This document shows positions 4,422 through 8,170 of a DNA stretch of 8,170 nucleotides, one piece after another. Location: the NCBI GenBank assembly GCA_947625315.1, contig CANQOE010000049.1:1-8170 (forward strand), written 5' to 3'. The stretch's first letter is position 1; every line of letters begins with the position of its first letter. The notes under the pieces are model-generated. The model was given only the letters and a program-made list of their open reading frames with translations. It was not told the origin of the DNA and searched no databases. Made by a program: the position numbers and the translations under genes. The DNA is from an uncultured Bacilli bacterium. GTDB taxonomy: Bacteria; Bacillota_I; Bacilli_A; RF39; UBA660.

Positions 4422-6242
4422 ATGTGTGGATTTGTGGGTTATATAAATAAAAAAGAAAAGAAACAAGATATAATTGAAAAAATGAGTAAAAGAATTGAAC
4501 ATCGCGGTCCGGATGCTGAAGGCTTTTATAAAGATGAAGATATAGAGCTAGCTCATCGACGTTTAAGTATTATTGATTTAGCTAGTGGTAATCAACCAAT
4601 ATATAATGAAACTAAAGATTTAGTTATTGTTTTTAATGGCGAAATATATAACTTTCCAAGTTTAAGAGAAGATCTAGAAGCTAAGGGTCATAAATTTGTA
4701 ACTAATACAGATACGGAAGTAATTGTTCATGGTTATGAAGAATATCAAGAAGGTATTTTAAATAAATTAAGAGGAATGTTTGCCTTTGTAATTTGGGATA
4801 AAAAGAATAAAGAATTATTTGGGGCCAGAGATATATTTGGAATTAAACCTTTTTATTATACCATAATGAATGATACCTTTATGTTTGGTAGTGAAATTAA
4901 AGCTTTCTTAGAACATCCCGATTTTACTAAGGAATTAAATCTTGAAGCTTTAAAAATGTATTTAAGTTTTCAATATAATCCTTTAAATGAAACCTTTTTT
5001 AAGGGAGTTTATAAATTAGAGCCAAGACATTATTTAAAATATCGCGATGGTAAATTGGAGATAAAAGAATATTATAATTTTGAATTTAAAGAAGAAAAGA
5101 TTAAAGAAAAAGATTTAATTCAAAAAATTGAAGAACAAGTAGAAGAAAGTGTCGAAGCTCATAAAATAAGCGATGTTAAAGTAGGGGCTTATTTAAGTAG
5201 TGGGATTGATTCTTCGTATATTGTTTCCATTTTAAAACCTAATGAAACTTTTACGGTTGGTTTTGAAAATAAAGGTTTTGATGAAACCGAAGCTGCCCAA
5301 ACTTTAAGTAAAATGCTTAATATTGAAAATAAAAGACAAATAATTGATGATAAAGATTTTTTTCAAGTTTTAAGTAAAGTGCAATATTATAGTGATGAAC
5401 CGCATGCTAATTTATCAACTGTTCCGCTTTATTTTTTAAGTGCTTTAGCTAAAAAAGATGTTACAGTTGTATTATCAGGAGAAGGGGCGGATGAATTATT
5501 CGCGGGTTATCAAACATATCAAGAAAGTAAACTTATTAAAGCATATCGGCATTTACCAAAATTTTTACGAACTTTTAATGCAAAAATTGCTAATAAATTA
5601 CCTAATTTTAAAGGGAAAAATTTCTTAATTAAAGGTAGTAAATCGGTTGAAGAATTATATATGGGACAAGCCCATATCTTTACTGATAAAGAAACTAAAG
5701 AGTTAATAAATCCTGAGTATTTAACTGATATTACAATTCAAGATGTAACTAAACCTTATTTTGAGCAAGCTAAGGGGTTAGATGATGTAACTAAAATGCA
5801 ATATTTAGATATGTTTTTATGGCTTCCTAATGACATTTTACTTAAAGCTGATAAAATGACTATGGCTAATTCTTTGGAACTTAGAGTACCTTATTTAGAT
5901 AAAGAAGTATTTAAGTTAGCTTTAGCATTACCTAAAAAATATAAGTTAAGAAAAGGTTTAAGTAAGTATGCTTTAAGAAAAGCCGCGGAGAATAAAATAC
6001 CTCAAGAATGGTTTAAGAGACCTAAATTAGGCTTTTTAGTACCTTTTAAAGAATATTTAAAAAAGAAAGAGTATTATGAATTAATTAAAGAAGAATTTGA
6101 AAGTGATATTGCTAAAAAGTTCTTTAATGAAGATATGCTTATAGATATGTTAGATAAACATTATCAAGGAAAAGAAGAAACTCATCGCAAAATATATACG
6201 ATATATGCTTTTTTGCTTTGGTATAAACAATTTTTTTTGTAG
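4422..6242 (+). CDS. asnB: Asparagine synthetase (glutamine-hydrolysing), class II
   Basis: It makes asparagine from aspartate, ATP and glutamine in the cytoplasm. The 606-residue protein has both domains. The N-terminal class II glutaminase domain (about 2-215) begins MCGFVGY, so Cys2 becomes the nucleophile after Met removal. It has HRGPD (27-31), the substrate-binding arginine segment HRRLSIID (45-52), FNGEIYN (71-77) and Asp97. The C-terminal synthetase domain has the pyrophosphate-binding SSGIDSS (259-265) and GEGADELFAGY (353-363), plus the late LELRVPYLD (485-493) and RPKLGFLVPF (533-542). Length fits the Bacillus AsnB/AsnO type (about 610-630) better than E. coli AsnB (about 554). No key residue is missing. 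Related amidotransferases that amidate peptidoglycan or antibiotics share this fold, but nothing in the context suggests such a role. Nine bases separate it from recG, with no terminator between. Confidence 0.92.
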   Translation: MCGFVGYINKKEKKQDIIEKMSKRIEHRGPDAEGFYKDEDIELAHRRLSIIDLASGNQPIYNETKDLVIVFNGEIYNFPSLREDLEAKGHKFVTNTDTEVIVHGYEEYQEGILNKLRGMFAFVIWDKKNKELFGARDIFGIKPFYYTIMNDTFMFGSEIKAFLEHPDFTKELNLEALKMYLSFQYNPLNETFFKGVYKLEPRHYLKYRDGKLEIKEYYNFEFKEEKIKEKDLIQKIEEQVEESVEAHKISDVKVGAYLSSGIDSSYIVSILKPNETFTVGFENKGFDETEAAQTLSKMLNIENKRQIIDDKDFFQVLSKVQYYSDEPHANLSTVPLYFLSALAKKDVTVVLSGEGADELFAGYQTYQESKLIKAYRHLPKFLRTFNAKIANKLPNFKGKNFLIKGSKSVEELYMGQAHIFTDKETKELINPEYLTDITIQDVTKPYFEQAKGLDDVTKMQYLDMFLWLPNDILLKADKMTMANSLELRVPYLDKEVFKLALALPKKYKLRKGLSKYALRKAAENKIPQEWFKRPKLGFLVPFKEYLKKKEYYELIKEEFESDIAKKFFNEDMLIDMLDKHYQGKEETHRKIYTIYAFLLWYKQFFL

Positions 6243-6246
6243 GGGG
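6241..6246 (+). promoter_or_regulatory. Ribosome binding site of recG, overlapping the asnB stop
   Basis: AGGGGG starts inside the TAG stop of asnB and lies 5 nt before ATG 6252. This makes recG the next gene of the same transcript and supports reinitiation after asnB. Confidence 0.75.
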
Positions 6247-6251
6247 TTTTT

Positions 6252-8170
6252 ATGCAGTTAGAAAGTATTAAAGGAGTAGGAAGTAAAACTATTGGGATAC
6301 TTCACGATCTAAATATTTATAGTGTTCAAGATTTAGTAAATTATTATCCTTATCGTTATGAAATATTAACACCTTTTTCTTTAAGTGATGCTTATAAGGG
6401 TGAGCGAATTGCTATAAATGTTATGATTACCAGTGTTCCTAATGTTTACTTTTTTAAGAAAAATTTTAATCGCATGCAATTTAATTGTTTGCACCTAAAT
6501 AAAGAAATAAAAGCCGTTATATTTAATCGAGCTTTTATGAGTCAACATTTAAAGATTGGAAAAATTGTTACTTTAATTGGGAGATATGAAGCACGTAATA
6601 ACACTTTTACTTGTGAAGATATAAAGTTACGAGAATTATCTACAACATCTATTACTCCGGTATATCATACAAAAAAAGGTTTAAAAAATAGTGATTTACA
6701 CAAGATGATTATAAATGCGATAGATTATAGTTATACTATGGAAAATGATGATTTAATACCTCCGGAATTTCGAAGTAAATACAATTTTATGGGACAAGAG
6801 CAAATGCTTAGAATGTTACATGATCCTAAAAATCATGATGAAGTTAAAAAAGCAACGATTGTAGCTAAGTATGAAGAATTATTTAATTTTATGTTTAAAA
6901 TAAATTATCGCCATGAAGTAAATATTGGCATAGCTAAAGAACCTAAAAAGTTTAATAAAACGCAAGTTAATAATTTTATTAAAAGTTTACCTTTTGTATT
7001 AACCGATAGTCAAAATGATGCAACGGATGCTATTATCAAAGATTTAAAAAGTAAAAAGAAAATGAATAGATTAGTCTTAGGGGACGTTGGAAGTGGGAAA
7101 ACAATTGTCAGTTTTATCGCGGTTTATGCGACATTCCTAAGTGGAGAACAAAGTGTTTTAATGGCTCCAACTGAAGTATTAGCTAGACAACATTATAAGA
7201 ATGCTTTAAATATTTTTAAAGATTATAATCTTAATATTGAACTTTTAGTGGGTAGTCAAAAAAGTAAAGAGAAAGAAGAAATTAAAGAGAGATTATTAAA
7301 TGCGGAAATTGATTTAGTAATCGGAACGCATGCGATAATTGAAGAAAATGTTGTTTTTCAAAATTTAGGATTGGTCATTGCCGATGAACAACATCGCTTT
7401 GGAGTTAAACAAAGAGAATTATTACAAAATAAAAGTGATGTTGCTGATTCTTTATATATGAGTGCTACCCCAATTCCTAGAAGTTATGCTCTAACTTTAT
7501 ATGGGGATTTAGATGTATCTTTTATCTTACATAAACCTGGTGGTCGCAAGGAAATTAAAACGGTAATTAAGAAATATAGTGAATTAAAAGAAGTATTAAG
7601 AACTGTTTTAGAAGAAATTAAAAAAGGTCATCAAATATATGTTGTAGCTAGTATGATTGGCGAAGATAACGACCTGGATTTAAAAAGTGTTGAATTACTT
7701 AAAAGTAAGTTTGATATGGCTTTTCAAAATAAAGTACCTTCGGAAATATTACATGGGAAATTAAAAGCTAAAGAAAAGCAAGAAATAATGCAAAGATTTA
7801 AAAATAACGAAACCAAAATTTTAATAGCAACTACCGTTATTGAAGTGGGAGTAGATGTCGAAAATGCCACAGTGATGGTGATATTTGATGCTCATCGCTT
7901 TGGGTTAGCAACTCTTCATCAGTTAAGAGGGAGAGTAGGAAGAAATGATGTTGATAGTTATTGTTATTTGATTTGTGATAAAGAAATTGAGCGGTTAAAA
8001 GTTTTAGAAGAAAGTAATGATGGTTTTTATATTTGTGAAAAAGATTTGGAATTGCGCGGCGAAGGAGATTTATTTGGTCAAAAACAAAGTGGGCAAAGAA
8101 CTTTTAAAATGGCGGATTTAAGGACTGATAAAAAAATTTTAGAACAGGCTAAAAAAAATAGTGAAGAATA
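6252..8170 (+). CDS. recG: ATP-dependent DNA helicase RecG (3' end beyond window)
   Basis: RecG is a double-strand DNA translocase that reverses stalled replication forks and moves Holliday junctions. The frame runs open from ATG 6252 to the last base, giving 639 codons plus two bases, with no stop or frameshift. RecG is usually about 680 residues, so roughly 40 are missing. The N-terminus (MQLESIKGVG) and the wedge (OB-fold) domain (about 30-230) lead to helicase motifs: Walker A GDVGSGKT (277-284), motif Ia MAPTEVLARQ, DEQH box (378-381), motif III MSATPIPR (403-410), IATTVIEVGVDV and motif VI HQLRGRVGR (about 556-564). The RecG-specific tail EKDLELRGEGDLFGQKQSG is also present, with GEGD where GPGE or GPGD is usual. 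Motif VI is followed by Asn where many RecGs have Gly. Both look like ordinary variation. The N-terminus is short, as in other Firmicutes. It lies 9 nt after asnB and shares its promoter. Confidence 0.94.
   Translation, partial: MQLESIKGVGSKTIGILHDLNIYSVQDLVNYYPYRYEILTPFSLSDAYKGERIAINVMITSVPNVYFFKKNFNRMQFNCLHLNKEIKAVIFNRAFMSQHLKIGKIVTLIGRYEARNNTFTCEDIKLRELSTTSITPVYHTKKGLKNSDLHKMIINAIDYSYTMENDDLIPPEFRSKYNFMGQEQMLRMLHDPKNHDEVKKATIVAKYEELFNFMFKINYRHEVNIGIAKEPKKFNKTQVNNFIKSLPFVLTDSQNDATDAIIKDLKSKKKMNRLVLGDVGSGKTIVSFIAVYATFLSGEQSVLMAPTEVLARQHYKNALNIFKDYNLNIELLVGSQKSKEKEEIKERLLNAEIDLVIGTHAIIEENVVFQNLGLVIADEQHRFGVKQRELLQNKSDVADSLYMSATPIPRSYALTLYGDLDVSFILHKPGGRKEIKTVIKKYSELKEVLRTVLEEIKKGHQIYVVASMIGEDNDLDLKSVELLKSKFDMAFQNKVPSEILHGKLKAKEKQEIMQRFKNNETKILIATTVIEVGVDVENATVMVIFDAHRFGLATLHQLRGRVGRNDVDSYCYLICDKEIERLKVLEESNDGFYICEKDLELRGEGDLFGQKQSGQRTFKMADLRTDKKILEQAKKNSEE

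Overview
The window is a low-GC, plus-strand-only stretch from a bacterium that most resembles a gut-type lineage of class Bacilli near the Mollicutes (RF39/Erysipelotrichia-like). The evidence is the strong A+T bias, A/T-ending codons, several GTG starts, Bacillus-type promoters with 17-nt spacers, and a TasA/SipW-type secreted protein. Every Trp codon I checked is TGG and TGA is used as a stop (ftsX), so the standard bacterial code fits better than the Mycoplasma code. The lineage call is inference; no marker gene settles it.

Layout. (1) Positions 1-630 hold the 3' part of an Rpn-family (recombination-promoting nuclease, PD-(D/E)XK) gene whose nuclease core lies upstream of the window. Inside this frame is a perfect-consensus promoter (TTGACA, 17 nt, TATAAT at 260-288), then a strong Shine-Dalgarno (366-373) and an in-frame ATG (382). 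Together they would express the last 82 residues as a separate protein. This matches the gene-within-gene arrangement reported for enterobacterial Rpn systems, where the separately made C-terminal domain (RpnS) blocks the toxic full-length nuclease (RpnL). It is the most interesting signal in the window. (2) 718-1380: a secreted TasA/camelysin-like protein with a SipW-type signal peptide, a possible promoter containing a T9 tract, and a terminator. (3) 1448-4318: a promoter, ftsE, ftsX, an EnvC-like coiled-coil M23 endopeptidase and a terminator, forming a compact cell-division hydrolase operon. (4) 4369 to the window end: a promoter, asnB (glutamine-dependent asparagine synthetase) and recG (3' end cut off by the window edge), very probably cotranscribed.

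How the genes work together: FtsE (ATPase) and FtsX (membrane transducer) are expected to control the secreted coiled-coil/LytM hydrolase encoded immediately downstream. Unlike E. coli EnvC, this hydrolase keeps the zinc and catalytic residues, so it probably cuts peptidoglycan itself. AsnB and RecG are housekeeping functions with no evident link to each other. The Rpn gene and the TasA-like gene look like accessory neighbours.

There is no stretch over 300 bases without a gene. The gaps at 631-717, 1381-1508 and 4299-4421 hold only promoters and terminators. I saw no tRNA, rRNA, CRISPR array, insertion sequence or attachment site.
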